Source of the DNA: Brevibacillus laterosporus
GTDB taxonomy: Bacteria > Bacillota > Bacilli > Brevibacillales > Brevibacillaceae
NCBI RefSeq assembly: GCF_030489605.1
Contig: NZ_JAUKFY010000006.1
Coordinates: forward strand, 173,446-237,445
Direction of reading: 5' to 3'
Length of the DNA stretch: 64,000 nucleotides
Part shown: positions 11,001 through 26,000 of the stretch, in pieces
How the letters are laid out: each line of letters starts with the position of its first letter
Numbering within the stretch: position 1 is the first letter of the stretch
Translations under genes and position numbers: made by a program
Notes under the pieces: model-generated
Seen by the model: the letters and a program-made list of their open reading frames with translations, nothing else
The model's database searches: none
What the model was told of the DNA's origin: nothing

Positions 11001-14000
11001 TGCACCGCCAGCCTTCAAGATTGCCAGCATGCCGACGATCATTTCTGTGGAACGTTCAGCCATAATGGCCACCAATTGATCAGCTTGTACACCTTTCACT
11101 CGTAATGTTCTTGCAAGTTGGTTTGCTTGATCATTTAATTCACGATAGGTCATTTGCTTATCCTGGCATACAATGGCTAGCTGGTCTGCCGAGAGTTCTG
11201 CTTGCTGTTCAAACAATTGATGAATCATGTACTCCTGCAGATAAGGAACTGCTGTATGGTTGAATTCCTTGATAATCTGCTCTTTTTCCTGCTCTGTTAC
11301 TACTTCCACCATATTCACAGCGATGGCAGGGTTATTGATCACTTGCTGCATAACATGAACGAAATGCCCGAGGATTCTCTCAACACCCGCTTGATCGTAC
11401 ACAGCCGCATTGTACTCGGCATGAATTCTAATTTCTTCACCAGGAATTACTATGAGATTAAAGTCATAGTTGGTTTGTTCGACCATCTTGACGTTTGTAA
11501 CCTCAAATGCCGTTTCGTCTTCTTTTCCTACCTGCTCCATCTGCTCTTCAACAGGATAGTTTTCAAACACCATAATATGATTGATCAAGTCCTGTTTTTG
11601 TTCTGTCAGAGCCTGAATTTCGTAAAGTGGATGGGTGTCATATTCATGAGATGCCAAAGCTTTTTCTTGATTTTGCTTTAATAAATCGGCGAAAGAAATG
11701 CTTTCCTCACAATGGATACGAACAGGAATTGTATTGATAAACAAGCCGATCATATTCTCAACGTCTCGAATATCCGCTGGTCTACCAGAAACTACACTTC
11801 CAAAGACGACATCATCCGTTCCATTGTACTTTTGAAGCATGATGCCCCATACCGTCTGCATTAATGTATTGATTGTCACCTGATGCTGTCTTGCCAGATT
11901 GTTCAACTGTGCGGTCAGATCTTTATCTACATCGCAGAAGCTCGTTCTAAAGATTTGCTCAGCTTCTTTATCTGGCGACTTCGCTTTTGGAACGATTGTT
12001 TGTTGCTCATAGCCTGCTAAATAATTGCTCCAATAGCTAGAAGCTTCTCTACCGTCTTGGTGCTCCAGCCATTCAATATAGGCACTGTATGGCGAGACTT
12101 CAGCCAATTGTGGGGCTCTTTGCTGCAGAATGGCAAAGTAGCATTCAAACACCTCTGATGCAACTAAAGATAAGCACCAGCCATCCATTAAAATGTGATG
12201 GGAGCTCCAAATTATTTTGTATTCTTCATCCTCTGTCCGAAGAATAGAAACACGCATCAATAAATCCTGACTTAAGTCGAAGCCTGTTTCCCTGTCCTTC
12301 TTGATAAAGGAGGAAACGTAAGCATTCCGCTCTTCTACATTCATCACCATCAGGTCCTCATAATATAGAGAGCTATCTTTCTCTCGATATACGACCTGTA
12401 GCGGCTGCTCCTTCCATCCCTTGTAGAAATTCGTTCTAAATATCTCATGTCTTTGGAACAGCATGCGTAAGCTTGTTTCAAAAATGTCTTCATGGAAGTT
12501 TCCACGGATGTCAAACGTCGTTTGTTCAAAATAAGCTCCAGACTGCGGGTCCATCAAGCTATGGAACCACATTCCCTTTTGCATAGGTGTCATCGCATAA
12601 ATGTTTTCCACTTCACCTACATGACTGGTCTGTTCAACGATCTGTTCCAATTCATCAACAGTCAGTCCACGCAACAAGACATCGCTTGGCGTTAATTCTG
12701 GCCGCTCCTTGGCTACGCAGTGATTTAGAACTTCTCGGAGGCTTGCTTGCAGTAATGGGGCTAGCTGCTCCATCGTTTCTCTCTGGTACTCTTTTCCACT
12801 GTAAGTAATTTCAATGGATAGAGCTCCTTCTGAGATCAAACCATTCATGTCTAGTGTAAATGGCATGGTTGCATTCGGGCTTGTCTCTGCACCGCTTGCG
12901 TACGGAGATAGCTTGATATCATTGTTTTGCAAATCCTGGTCAAATTGTCCCAGATAATTAAAGCTAATCTCAGGATCTGTAAAAGCACGATCCTCGTTTC
13001 GCTTAGACAAATATCTGTGAATACCGTAACCAATTCCCTTTTGCGGGATATGACGAAGCCCTTCTTTAACACTCTTGATTTGCTGGGAAACATGTTTTCC
13101 TTCATGAAGTGTCAGTACTACTGGATATTGACTTGTAAACCAGCCTACTGTTCGGGTAATATCTATGTCTTCAATAATAGATTCGCGACCATGCCCCTCT
13201 AGGCTCACATGGATTTGTTCTATTCCAGTCCAAGAATGTATAGCCATGCCGAGCGCTGTGAGCAGCAAATCATTCACTTCTGTATTGTAGGCACGATTCG
13301 CTTGTTTCAGCAGTTGCTCTGTTTCCTCTGCTGTCCAATGCACCATAATAGACTGGCTGTCTTTCATAAGCGAGGCAGCTTCGTCATTATCTTTTGGCAG
13401 CGGAGTCATTGGAATTTGTTCAAGGTGTTGCCAATACTCTCGCTCTTGCTCCATCGCATCTGAATTAGCATACAGAGCCAATTGTTGTGCCCACAGCTGG
13501 AAGGAATCTGTTTTGTGCGGGAGGCTTATGTCCTCATTGTTTTGCGCTTGTTCATATCCATTCGCAATATCTTCGAACAGAATGCGCCATGAAACCCCGT
13601 CTACTACTAAGTGATGAAGTATGATCAACAAATGGTCCCCATTCTTGCAACGGAACAAGCCCAGCTTCATAAGCGGTCCTTCGCCTAAATTCATGCTGCT
13701 TTGCATCTCACTTGCCTTTGCTTCGACTGCTGTCGCTTCGTCAGATACATCTCGGAAATCAACAACCTCCAGGCTGTAGAGTTCGCCTTCCTCAATGCCA
13801 CGGTTCCGTGCTTTATACCCGTTTTCCGTCGGGATATATACGGTCCGCACAGCATCATGGTGTTCAGCAATCTTTTGCATCACCTTGCGAAGCGCTTCTT
13901 CCTCAAAGCCTTGCTCTTTAAACAACATAACGGACTGGTTATAGTGACGTTGTTGTGTGTACGATTGCTCAAAGAACCAGTGCTGAATCGGAGTTAATTC

Positions 14001-17000
14001 CACTTCGCCTACCACTTCACCTTGATCCGCCAATCGGGTGATCGATCGAATCCGTTTGCTCAATTCGGCAATGGTTGGATACTGGAACAAGTCCTTCATT
14101 TCCAGCTTATAGCCTGCTTGGAACAAGCGTGATGATACCTGGATAGATTTGATAGAGTCACCACCAAGATCAAAGAATTTATCCATGATCCCTATTGCAT
14201 CCGTTCCAAGTACTTCTTGCCAGATTGAAACAAGCGTCTTCTCAACCGGTGTACGTGGAGCTACGTAATCTGCACCTGTTTGTACACTTCCTTCTGGGGC
14301 AGGCAAAGCCTTGCGGTCAATTTTACCGTTTGGCGTCAGCGGCATCTCGTCCAATTGAATAAAGTAGGTTGGAATCATGTACCCTGGCAATTCTTGAGAT
14401 AGTGTGTTGCGAAGTTCGCTTAGGGTCAGACTTTTCGCCGCTACAAAATAAGCGCACAACTGCTTAACCCCAGCCCCATTTTCTTGAGCAACTACGATAG
14501 CCTCTTGCATGAATGGCGTCTTCAAGAGCTTGGACTCAACTTCCGCTAGTTCAATCCGATTACCACGAATTTTTACTTGGTGGTCGATTCGGCCAACATA
14601 CTCCATGTTTCCATCCGACAGCCATCTTGCCAAATCCCCAGTTCGGTACATTTTCTCTCCCGGAACAAACGGGTTATTCACGAACTTTTCTGCCGTTAGC
14701 TCTGGTCGATTCAAATAACCTCGCCCTACTCCTTTTCCGCCAATATACAGTTCACCTAGCACACCAATCGGCAGCATAGCACGGTTCTCATTTAACACGT
14801 ACATTTTAACGTTAGGCAACGGTTTCCCAATAGGTAAGCTTACTGAAGGTACAGTCGTTACTTGTTCGAAATAACTTGAATCGATGCACGCTTCTGTAAC
14901 ACCGTAACTATTTAAAATACGCATTTGTGAACCAAATCTACTCACCAATTGAGCAAAGGCATCTGAAGGGCATTGATCTGAGCCTACAATTAATGTTTTC
15001 AAAGAACGAATGTCCAAGCTGTTTTCATACACGTACTCCATAAGTGGAATAACGATGGCTGGCGTAGATTCGAAAATGGTGATTTTGTACTCTTTCATCA
15101 ATCCATAGATACGAACAGGATCTAATCTGGACTGACTCGGGCAAATCACTAATTTTCCGCCATGTAACAAAGCTCGAACATAATCACCAGTAAATACGTC
15201 AAATGAGAAGCTTGCCCATTGCAGCAATCGAACGGCATTCTCTTCTAATCGGTACGCTTTGTTCCAAGCAGCAGCGATTGAAGTAACCTGATTGTGCTCA
15301 ATCATGACACCTTTAGGCTTGCCTGTTGTTCCTGATGTATAGATGACATAAGCAAGATGCTCCGGGCCCGATGCTGCTGTTAGATTCGTTCCATCCTGAT
15401 CGTAGCTGTCGGAATCATCTAACAGTACAAGTTTTCCAGTAAAGGATACGCGTTCTGCTAAATGACTCTGCAAGACTAATAGTTTCGCTTCAGCATCCTC
15501 TAGCATATAGCTGATACGTTCTTCTGGATATTCAGGATCAATTGGTACATACGCACCGCCAGCTTTGAGAATTCCCAAGATTCCAACCATCATTTCCACC
15601 GATCGATCAACCATTATTCCTACTATCTGATCGGCTTCAACACCTTTAGATCGCAATGTTCGGGCTAGTTGATTCGCTCGCTCATTGAGTTCGCGGTAGG
15701 TTAATTGATCACCCTCATGTACAATCGCTACTTGATCTGGAGTACGCTCCACTTGCTCTTCAAATAAGCAATGTATCGTTTTTTCGCTTGCATAATCAAT
15801 AGCCGTAGCATTAAACACATCTAAAATTGCTTCTTTTTCTGCCAAAGTAATCATGTCGAAAGATCCTAGTGTATTTTGAGGATTTTGGACAATGGCTGAA
15901 ATGATTTGTTTGAAATGCCCCACCATGCGCTCAGCAGTCTCTCTCTTGAATAGAGCCGTAGCATATTCTAACGTGCATACAATTCCTTCTTCTCTCTCCA
16001 TTGCTTCTAGTGTCAGATCGAATTTAGCCACGGTATTTTCACTTGGATAAGGCTTAACATGCAATCCTTCCATCTGTAGCTTGCCTTGCTCCAACGTGAT
16101 AAATTCAAACATCGTGTCAAACAGAGGATTTCGGCTTAAATCTCGGTTTACTTTCAGCTTTTCTACCAATTCTTCAAATGGATAATCCTGATTTTCATAA
16201 GCTTTGAGAGCATTTACCTTCACTTCTTGCAGATATTCATAGAAGAATTTGTCTTTAGACGGATAGTTGCGAAGCGCTAAGGTATTCAGGAAAACACCAA
16301 TCATCTCTTCAAGCTCAGCATGTGGTCTTCCAGCAATCGGAGATCCCACAATTATATCCTCTTGGCCTGTATATTTATGCAGGAGCGTAGTATATGCTGC
16401 TAGCATGACCATGTGTAAGGTAGAACCCGTTTGGGCCGCGAGTTTCTTTAATCCCTCCCTCTCATGATCCTCTATTACAAATTCAATCGTTTCACCAGCA
16501 AAGCTTTGTAGAGCTGGTCGAACATAGTCGGCAGGCAGATCTAGTACAGGAATCTCTTTGCGGAATGCATCCAGCCAATATGCTTCCTGCTGTTTCATTT
16601 GCTCACTGTGAACATTTGTATGTTGCCATGCAGCATAATCCTTGTATTGGATACGAAGCGGTGACAGCTCTTCTCCTGCATATAGTCGAGCGAATTCTTG
16701 AATAAGATTGCCCATTGAAACCCCATCAGAAATGATATGGTGCATATCAAATAGCAAGAGGTAACGATCAGAGTTGGTTTCAATCAAACCAACACGTAGC
16801 AATGGTGCCGTTTTCAAGTCAAATTCGCGAATAAATCCATGTACATGCTCTTTTGCTTCTTCAAGACTTGCCCGTACATACGAAATAGAGAAGTCAACCT
16901 CTTGATGAACTCGTTGTACTGGTTCTCCATTTACCATTTCAAAGCTGGTTCGCAAGGTTTCGTGACGCTCGATCAGTTTCTGGAAGGCTTCCTCCACCCG

Positions 17001-20000
17001 CTGTTTGTCCAACGAGCCTTCAATCATCACGATATCTGGCATATTGTAGCTAATTTCGCCGCCTGTGAACTGACTTAAAATGTATAAACGTTTTTGTGCA
17101 GAAGATACAGGGTAGTACTCCCGCTCCTCAGTAACTGGAATTGAGGTATACGTACTTTGCTCCTTACCAGCTATTACGTTGGCCATTTGCTCGATAGTCG
17201 GGTATTGGAATACATCCCGAAGAGGAAGATTTTTGTTCATTTCTTTATAAATCCTCGCTACCAGGTTTGTTGCTCGTAAGGAGTGCCCACCGATTTCAAA
17301 GAAGTTATCTCTTATTCCGACGGTTTCTAGTCCTAGTACCTCTTGCCAAATTTGTACCAGCTTAACTTCCATCCAAGTACGAGGCGCCGCGTATTCTGCT
17401 CCCGTGTGAATGCCTCCATCTGGGGCAGGAAGTGCGTTACGATCAATTTTTCCGTTTGGGGTAAGTGGCATTTGTTCCAGTTGAATAAAGTAGGACGGAA
17501 CCATATAGCTTGGCAATTCCTGAGACAATTGGGCTTTTAGATCATGGACAGTCAGTTGCTGCTCCGCTACAAAATAAGCGCATAACTGTTGCTGACCCTC
17601 TTGATCTCCACTTGCAATAACCACTGCCTCCTGTACCGAGCTTACATGTAATAGCTGTGTCTCTATTTCACCTAGCTCGATTCGATGGCCTCTAATTTTT
17701 ACCTGATGGTCAATCCGACCAAGATACTCGATCGTGCCATCTGGCAGCCATTTGGCCAAATCTCCTGTTTTATAAATTCTTTCTCCCGGTACAAGCGGGT
17801 TCTCCACAAACTTCTCTGCCGTAAGCTCAGGACGATTCCAGTAGCCTCTTGCCAATCCTTCACCAGCGATGCACAGCTCCCCTGCAACCCCGATCGGTTG
17901 TGGCTGACCTTCAGCATTTAACAGATAGAAGCGTGTATTGAGAAGCGGCTTACCGATTGTTATTTGCCCCTCATCTGTTACATCTTCGACTGACGACCAT
18001 ACAGTGGTTTCCGTTGGTCCATACATATTGTACAGATTTGCAGATGTATTCTTGCGCAACGTCTCCATCAAGGAAGTAGGCAGCGCTTCTCCTCCGAGCA
18101 TAATTACTTGCAGCTGTTGCAAGCAATCGAGATAGTTAGACGATAGCAACATCTGCATACGAGATGGGGTCATTTGAATCATGTCTATTTGTTGTTCGAC
18201 AATCGCGTCACTCAATGCTTTTGGATCTGTTTGCTGATCTGTATTAGCTAGAACGACTCTTACTCCTTTACTTAATGCTAGGAACGTTTCTAACACGAAG
18301 ATATCAAACGAGATCGTGGTAACAGATAAGAGGGACTTGCCTTGAACAAATTCAATTCGATCTGTGATACCTTGTATCAGGTTTGCGACCGACTGATGCT
18401 GAAGCATAACCCCTTTTGGTTTGCCTGTTGATCCAGACGTATAGATGACATAAGCCAAATCATCGGAACTGCCCAGCGCATCTAGATTTGAGCCGTCATG
18501 ATGATAAGTGGTTTCCTCATCTAACGATATACGTCTGGTTACAAAAGTGAGGCGATCGCGCAATTGGTTTTGCATGACGACCAGCTTGGCTCCAGCATCC
18601 TCCAGCATGTAACGGATACGTTCTTCTGGGTATTCCGGATCAATCGGTACGTAAGCCCCGCCGGCCTTCAGGATACCTAATAATCCGATCATCATTTCTA
18701 AAGAACGTTCCACCATAATGCCGACTAGCTGATCCGGCTGCACACCTTCAGCACGTAGTGTGCGTGCCAATTGGTTAGCTCGTTCATTTAGTTCACGGAA
18801 TGTCATCTGCTGTCCTTCGTAAACCACGGCCACCTGATCTGGTGTGCGCATCACCTGATCCTCAAATAACTGGTGAATCGTTTGTTCCCGAGGATATTCT
18901 GCTGTTGTATCATTAAACGTTTCAAGAATGAACGCTTTCTCTTCAGCTGTTATCATCTCTAGGCCAGCCAGCTTTTCATGTGGATCATTAATGATACCAT
19001 CGATCACCTGTAGGAAATGCTCTGCCATCCGTTCTATGGTCTCACGTTTGTATAGTGAGGTAGCATATTCCATTCCGCATCTGATGCCATCTGCTTCTTC
19101 CATTGCATTCAATGTTAAATCAAATTTGGCAACACCATGCTCATCTGCATAAGGAGTAAATGTCAAGTCTTCAATAGCAAACTCCTCATTCTCCATATTT
19201 TGCATGATAAACATTGTGTCAAATAATGGATTTCGACTGAAGTCACGCGCTACTTGCAATTGTTCAACCAGTTCCTCAAACGGATACTCCTGATTCTCAA
19301 ATGCTTCTAACGCATGTTCCTTGACTTCTTGCACGAACGCATAGAAGGATTTTTCCTTTGCAGGCTGAGTCCGGATCGCTAATGTATTAATAAACATACC
19401 AATCAAGTTTTCTAAATCAGCATGAGGTCTACCAGCAATTGGCGTTCCGATGATGATATCTTCTTGTCCGCTATATTTGTGAAGCATAGTTGAATAGCTA
19501 GCCAGTAAAACCATAAATAAAGTAGAACCGGTCTGAGCTGCGATCTCTTTTAATCCCTTAGTACGTTCTTTATCAATGAAGAAATCAAAAGTCTCTCCTT
19601 GATAAGTTTGTATCGCAGGTCTGACAAAGTCCGTCGGCATATCCAAGACTGGAATTTCTCCCCGGAAAACATCTAGCCAATATTCTTCCTGCTTGTTCAT
19701 TTGCTGGCTTTGTACTTCCTCTTGTTGCCACACTGCATAGTCCTTGTACTGAATCCGAAGCGGTGGCAGCTCCTCACCTTTGTATAATTGAACGAACTCA
19801 TGTATCAGAATGCTTGAAGATGCACCATCAGAAACAATATGGTGTATATCAAACAGGAGGAGGTGTCGATTTATGCCAAGCTCGATGAGTCCAACTCTGA
19901 GAAGCGGCGCTTTTTCCAAATCAAATGCGCGAACAAAGGCTCTAATCAGATGTTTTGCTTCTTCTTCAGTTGCCTGTGCATACTCTATTTCAAACTCTAC

Positions 20001-23000
20001 TTCCTGATACACTCGCTGAATTGGCTCTCCATTTATCATTTCAAAGCCAGTTCGCAGTGCTTCATGTCGTTCAATCAATTTTCTAAAGGCTTCCTCTAAG
20101 AATGTTCGATTAAGCGGCCCCTCTATTAGAAGGACGCTCGGCATATTGTAGCTGAGCTCTCCACCTTCCATCTGACCTAAGACATACAATCGTTTTTGTG
20201 CGGATGAGACAGGATAGTAATCTCTTTGCTCAACAATAGGTACAGAAGCATACGCAGCTTGAGCTTTTACATCTGTAATTTTTGCTGCCATTTGCTCAAT
20301 CGTTGGAGAACTAAATACATCCCGTAACGCTACATTTAGCCCCAACTCTTTGTGTATTTTAGCCACTAAAGTTGTCGCACGTAACGAGTGGCCTCCAATA
20401 TCAAAGAAGTTGTCCTTAACTCCAATGTCTGATACTCCCAGTACCTCTTCCCAAATCTGCGCCAAGGAAAGCTCCAGTGAAGTACGCGGTGCTACATGCT
20501 CTACTCCCGTTTGCAGACTACCCTCTGGGGCAGGTAATGCTTTTCGATCAATTTTTCCGTTTGGTGTTAGTGGCAGCTCCTCAAGCTGTACAAAGTATGA
20601 CGGGATCATATATGCAGGCAGCTCTTGCATAAGGGTTGCTCTCAGATCGCTCACGATAAGCTGATTTTCAGCTACAATGTAGGCGCATAGATGCTTTTGT
20701 CCAACTGAATCCTCCTGAGCTATCACCACAACTTCTTCAATCGAATCGATCTTTACTAGCTGTGCTTCTATTTCACCTAGCTCAATTCGGTTTCCACGAA
20801 TTTTGACTTGATGGTCGATTCGACCTACATATTCGATGTTGCCATCTGGCAGCCATCTGACTAAATCGCCTGTTCTGTACATTCTTTCGTTGTCAATAAA
20901 TGGATTGTCTACAAATTTTTCTGCTGTCAGATCAGGGCGATTCAGGTAACCACGCCCCACACCTATTCCAGAAATATACAGCTCACCTGGAATACCTACA
21001 GGCTGTATAGCACGATTCTCATCTAATACGTACATTTTTACGTTAGGCAGCGGTTTTCCTATCGGCAGATTCAACGACAAGAGAGTTGTCGTCTGCTCAT
21101 AGAAGCTTGAATCAATGCACGCTTCTGTCACACCATAACTGTTAAGAATGCGCATCTGGTCACCAAATCTGCTTAGCAACTGAGCAAAAGCCTCTACAGA
21201 GCATTGGTCTGAACCTACAATCAGCGTTTTTAATGTATGGATATCTAGCTTGTTCTCGTAGACGTAATCCATAAGAGGAATCACGATAGCTGGTGTTGAT
21301 TCAAAAATGCTAACCTGATGCTTACTAATGAGCTCATAGATGCTAGCAGGGTCCAATCTGGCATGACTTGGGCAAATAACTAATTCCCCGCCATGTAAGA
21401 GAGCACGTACATAATCACCTGTGAATACATCAAAGGCAAAACTAGCCCATTGCAAGACTATTGGATGTTGTTCATGTAACCCATAGGCTACTTTCCAAGC
21501 GTTGGACATAGCAGTCAATTGCTTGTGCTCAATCATTACACCTTTTGGTTTGCCTGTTGTTCCTGACGTATAGATGACATAAGCTAGGTGATTTGGTCCT
21601 TGTATCGGTTCGAGATTTGAGCGATTTTCACTATAAGACTCTGGCTCATCCAGAAGCACCATGCTTCCCGTAAAGGCAACACGATCTTGTAAGTGACTTT
21701 GTGTAACAATTAGGCTTGCTCTCGCATCCTCTAGCATGTAGCTGATACGTTCTTCTGGATACTCAGGATCAACCGGAACATAAGCAGCACCTGATTTTAG
21801 AATACCTAAAATCCCAATCATCATCTCAACAGAACGCTCAACCATGATCCCAATCAGTTGATCGGCTTGTACGCCCTTACTTCTCAAGGTTCTGGCTAAC
21901 TGATTTGCTCGTTCATTCAGTTCACGGTAAGTCAACTGCTTGTCTTCACACACAACTGCCACTTGATCTGGTGTACGCTCTACCTGATTCTCAAACAATT
22001 GCTGGACAGTCTTCTCTTCCTGATAATCAGCTATTACGTTGTTAGATTGATGTAAGATTTCCGCTTTTTCTTCAACGGTTACCAGCTCCAGTTGATCTAC
22101 AGATACCTGCGGATCATTGACCACTTGCTGCAGCATGTGAACAAAATGGCCCAAAATCCTGTCAATTCCTGCTTGATCAAAGACAGACGCATTGTACTCG
22201 ATATGGACTCTAATTTCGTCTCCAGGGAGAATATTTAGATTAAAGTCATAGTTTGTCTGTTCTACAATCGAAACGTTCGCAATCTCAAAGGCTTCCGGAT
22301 TATTACCGCCGACTTGCTCCATCTGTTGTTCCATTGGATAGTTTTCAAATACCATAATATGGTTTATCAAATCTTGTTTTTGTTCAGACAAGGCTTGGAT
22401 TTCATAAAGTGGATACGTGTCATACGCATGGGATGCTATTGCATGCTCTTGACTTCGTTTCATCACCTCAGCAAATGTATCACCCGCCTCGGAACGAACA
22501 CGTATCGGGATGGTATTAATGAACAGACCAATCATGCTCTCAACATCTGGAATATCAGCCGGTCTTCCTGAAACAACGCTTCCGAAAACAACATCCTTAC
22601 TACCATTGTACTTCTGAAGCATCAGCCCCCACACAGCCTGCATTAACGTATAGATTGTCACCTGATGTTTTCTTGCGAGCCCATTCATCTGCACAGTCAG
22701 TTCTCGACTCAAATCGCAGAAACGATGATCGAAAACAGGAAGTTCTTTTCTTGGAAGCTTGTCTTTTGGCACTGTCGTTTGTTGGTCATACTCAGCCAAA
22801 TAATTGCTCCAATAGCTAGACGCTTCTTGCATGTCCTGACGTTCTAACCATTCGATATAAGCACTATATGGCGGAACCTCAGTCAATCTCGGTTCTCTGT
22901 TTTGCATGATGGCAAAGTAGCATTCAAACACCTCTTGAGCAACAAGAGATAAGCACCAGCCATCCATTAGAATATGATGAGAACTCCAGATGACCCTGTA

Positions 23001-26000
23001 TTCCTCCGTGCCTGTTCGTAAAACGGATATTCGCAACAGCGTATCCTGGCTAAGATCAAATCCCGTTTCTTTATCCTTTTGGATAAAGTCTTTCAAGTAC
23101 AATTCCTGTTCAGCTTTATCCATTCCCAATAGCTCTTCATAATGCAGGACATGGGCTCTATTTTGGAATACAACTTGAACTGGTTGATCCTTCCAGTCGT
23201 TGTAGAAGCTTGTTCTAAAAATCTCGTGGCGTTGGAACAGCATTTGTAAGCTTTGTCCGAAAACGGTAGCATCAAAGCGTCCAAGCACATCAAATGCCGT
23301 TTGTTCAAAATAAGCTCCTGATTGCGGATCCATGAGACTATGGAACCACATTCCCTTCTGCATTGGCGTCATTGCATAAATGTTTTCAATTTCACCAATG
23401 TGCTTGGTTTTTGCTTCAATCTGTTCAAGGTCTTCTACCGTCAATCCTCTTAGTAAAACATCACTTGGCGTCAGTTCTGTACGTTCTTTTGATACGCAGT
23501 GCTCAATTACTTGACGTAGACTCTCTTGTAAAAGCTTAGTGAACTGCTCCACCGTTTCGCGATGATACTCTTTGCCGCTGTAATGGATTGTTATTGACAA
23601 GGCGCCATTCGAAATCACGCCATTCATATCCATTGCATATTGCATCGTCGCATTTTCACTCATGTCTGAGCCTTTTGAATATGGAGACAGCTCGATAGCA
23701 TTATTTTGCAAGTCCTGATCAAACTGACCGAGATAATTAAAGCTAATCTCAGGCTCAGATGTGAATGCATGCTCCTCGCGGCTGTCAGATAAATATCTTA
23801 GGATTCCGTAGCCAATTCCCTTTTGAGGTATTTGGCGAAGCCCCTCTTTAACCGTTTTTATTAATGTAGACATCTGTTTGCCAGCATTCATCTGTAGCAG
23901 GACAGGATATTGACTCGTAAACCATCCTACGGTACGTGTGATGTCGACATCTGAAAGAATAGCCTCTCTGCCGTGTCCTTCCATATTTATCAGCACATGT
24001 TCCATTCCTGCCCAAGAATGAAGCGCTAAGCTTAAAGCTGCCAGCAATAGATCATTTACTTCTGTGTTATAAGCTCGGTTTGCCTGTTTTAACAACTGCT
24101 CGGTTTCCAGCTCTGTCCAATGAACAGTGACAGACTCAACATCCTTCATCACGGAAGTAACTTCTCGGTTATCTTTTGGTAATGGGGAGGTTTTTGTTTG
24201 GTCGATTTGCATCCAGTATTTACGCTCTAGCTCGATTTGTTCACTATTGGCGTATTGGGATAACTGCTCTGCCCATGTGCGGAACGAATCTGTTTTATAC
24301 GGGAAGCGAATGGCTTCTTCCTTAACAGCTTGTTCATAGCCACTTGCAATATCCTCAAACAAGATTCTCCACGAAACCCCATCCACTACTAGATGATGGA
24401 TCACAATCAGCAAATGATCTCCATCCTCGCAGCGGAATAACCCAAGCCTTAGAAGCGGCCCTTCACTCATACTGATGCTCGCCTGCAACTGTTTTGCTTT
24501 CTCTTCGATCGCTTGAGCGCAGTTGGTCACGTTTTTGAAATCAAAAATATCGAGACTATAGGCTTCCCCTTCGCCTACCCCGCGGTACCATGCCCGATAC
24601 TCACCTTCAGATTCGCGAATGACCATCCGTAGTGCATCGTGGTGTTCCGTGATTTTATCCATTACTTTATGAAGAGCGGTTTCATCAAAGCCTTCTGCCC
24701 GGTATAGCATCATCGCTTGGTTATAGTGATCGGAGTCCGCATAGGATTGCTCAAAGAACCAGCGTTGAATCGGAGTTAACAACGCTTCCCCTATTACCTC
24801 TCCTTGATCAGCTATTCTTGTAACCGAATGAATATGCTTGCTTAGCTCAGCTATAGTTGGATAGCGGAATAAATCTTTCATCTCCAGCTTATAACCTGCC
24901 TGCAATAAGCGTGAAGAAACCTGTATAGATTTGATCGAGTCGCCGCCAAGATCAAAGAAATTATCCATGATCCCGATTGCTTTTGTACCCAAAACAGCTT
25001 GCCAAATGGAAACCAGCATTCTCTCTGCCGCTGTGCGAGGTTCCACGTATTCGATTTCATTCTCGATATTTCCATCTGGGATAGGCAACGCTTTGCGATC
25101 GATTTTTCCATTCGGTGTAAGCGGTAATTGCTCTACTTGCATGAAATACGAAGGAACCATGAAACTCGGAAGTACTTGTGACAAAGCCTCTCTTAGTTCA
25201 CTTGAAGATAGTTTTTGATCTGCTACAAAATAAGCGCACAAATACTTTCTTCCTGCTTGGTCCTCTTGTGCAACGACGACATTTTCTTTTATCTTCGCGA
25301 TTTTTAAAAGCTGTGTTTCTACTTCTCCTAATTCAATTCGGTTCCCGCGGATTTTTACCTGATGATCGATCCGACCCAGATATTCAATATTGCCATTCGG
25401 TAACCACCTTACCAAGTCGCCTGTTCGGTACATCCGCTCTCCTGCAACAAACGGATTTTCTACAAACTTCTCTGCTGTCAGCTCTGGACGGTTCAAGTAA
25501 CCTCGTCCCACACCTTTTCCGGCTATATACAGCTCGCCTGGTATCCCGATAGGCTGCATCACATTGTTTTCATGTAAAACGTACATTTTAACATTAGGCA
25601 ACGGCTTACCAATCGGTATATTCATAGCGAAAAGAGAGTCAGTCTGTTCAAAGAAGCTAGAATCAATGCATGCCTCAGTTACCCCATAGCTGTTAAGAAT
25701 ACGCATGTGCGAGCCAAATCGAGTTAGCAGGGTCGCAAACGCATCTGGCGGACATTGATCGGAGCCAACAATTAGCGTTTGTAAGGAAAGAACATCCAAT
25801 TTGTTGTCATAAATATAATCCATGAGCGGTACGACAATGGCGGGTGTTGATTCAAAAATAGTAACCTTATGTCCTCTGATTAGCTCATAGATGCTCGCAG
25901 GATCTAGTCTGGAATGACTTGGACATATAATCATTGTTCCGCCATACAGTAGTGCCCGGACATAATCTCCTGTAAATACGTCAAAGGAGAAGCTTGCCCA

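Noticed and set aside
11202..11681. Plus-strand frame of 159 codons inside the NRPS
   Set aside because: It is antisense to conserved module 8 C-domain sequence. Similar open antisense frames recur at the same place in other modules, so it is a codon-usage shadow.
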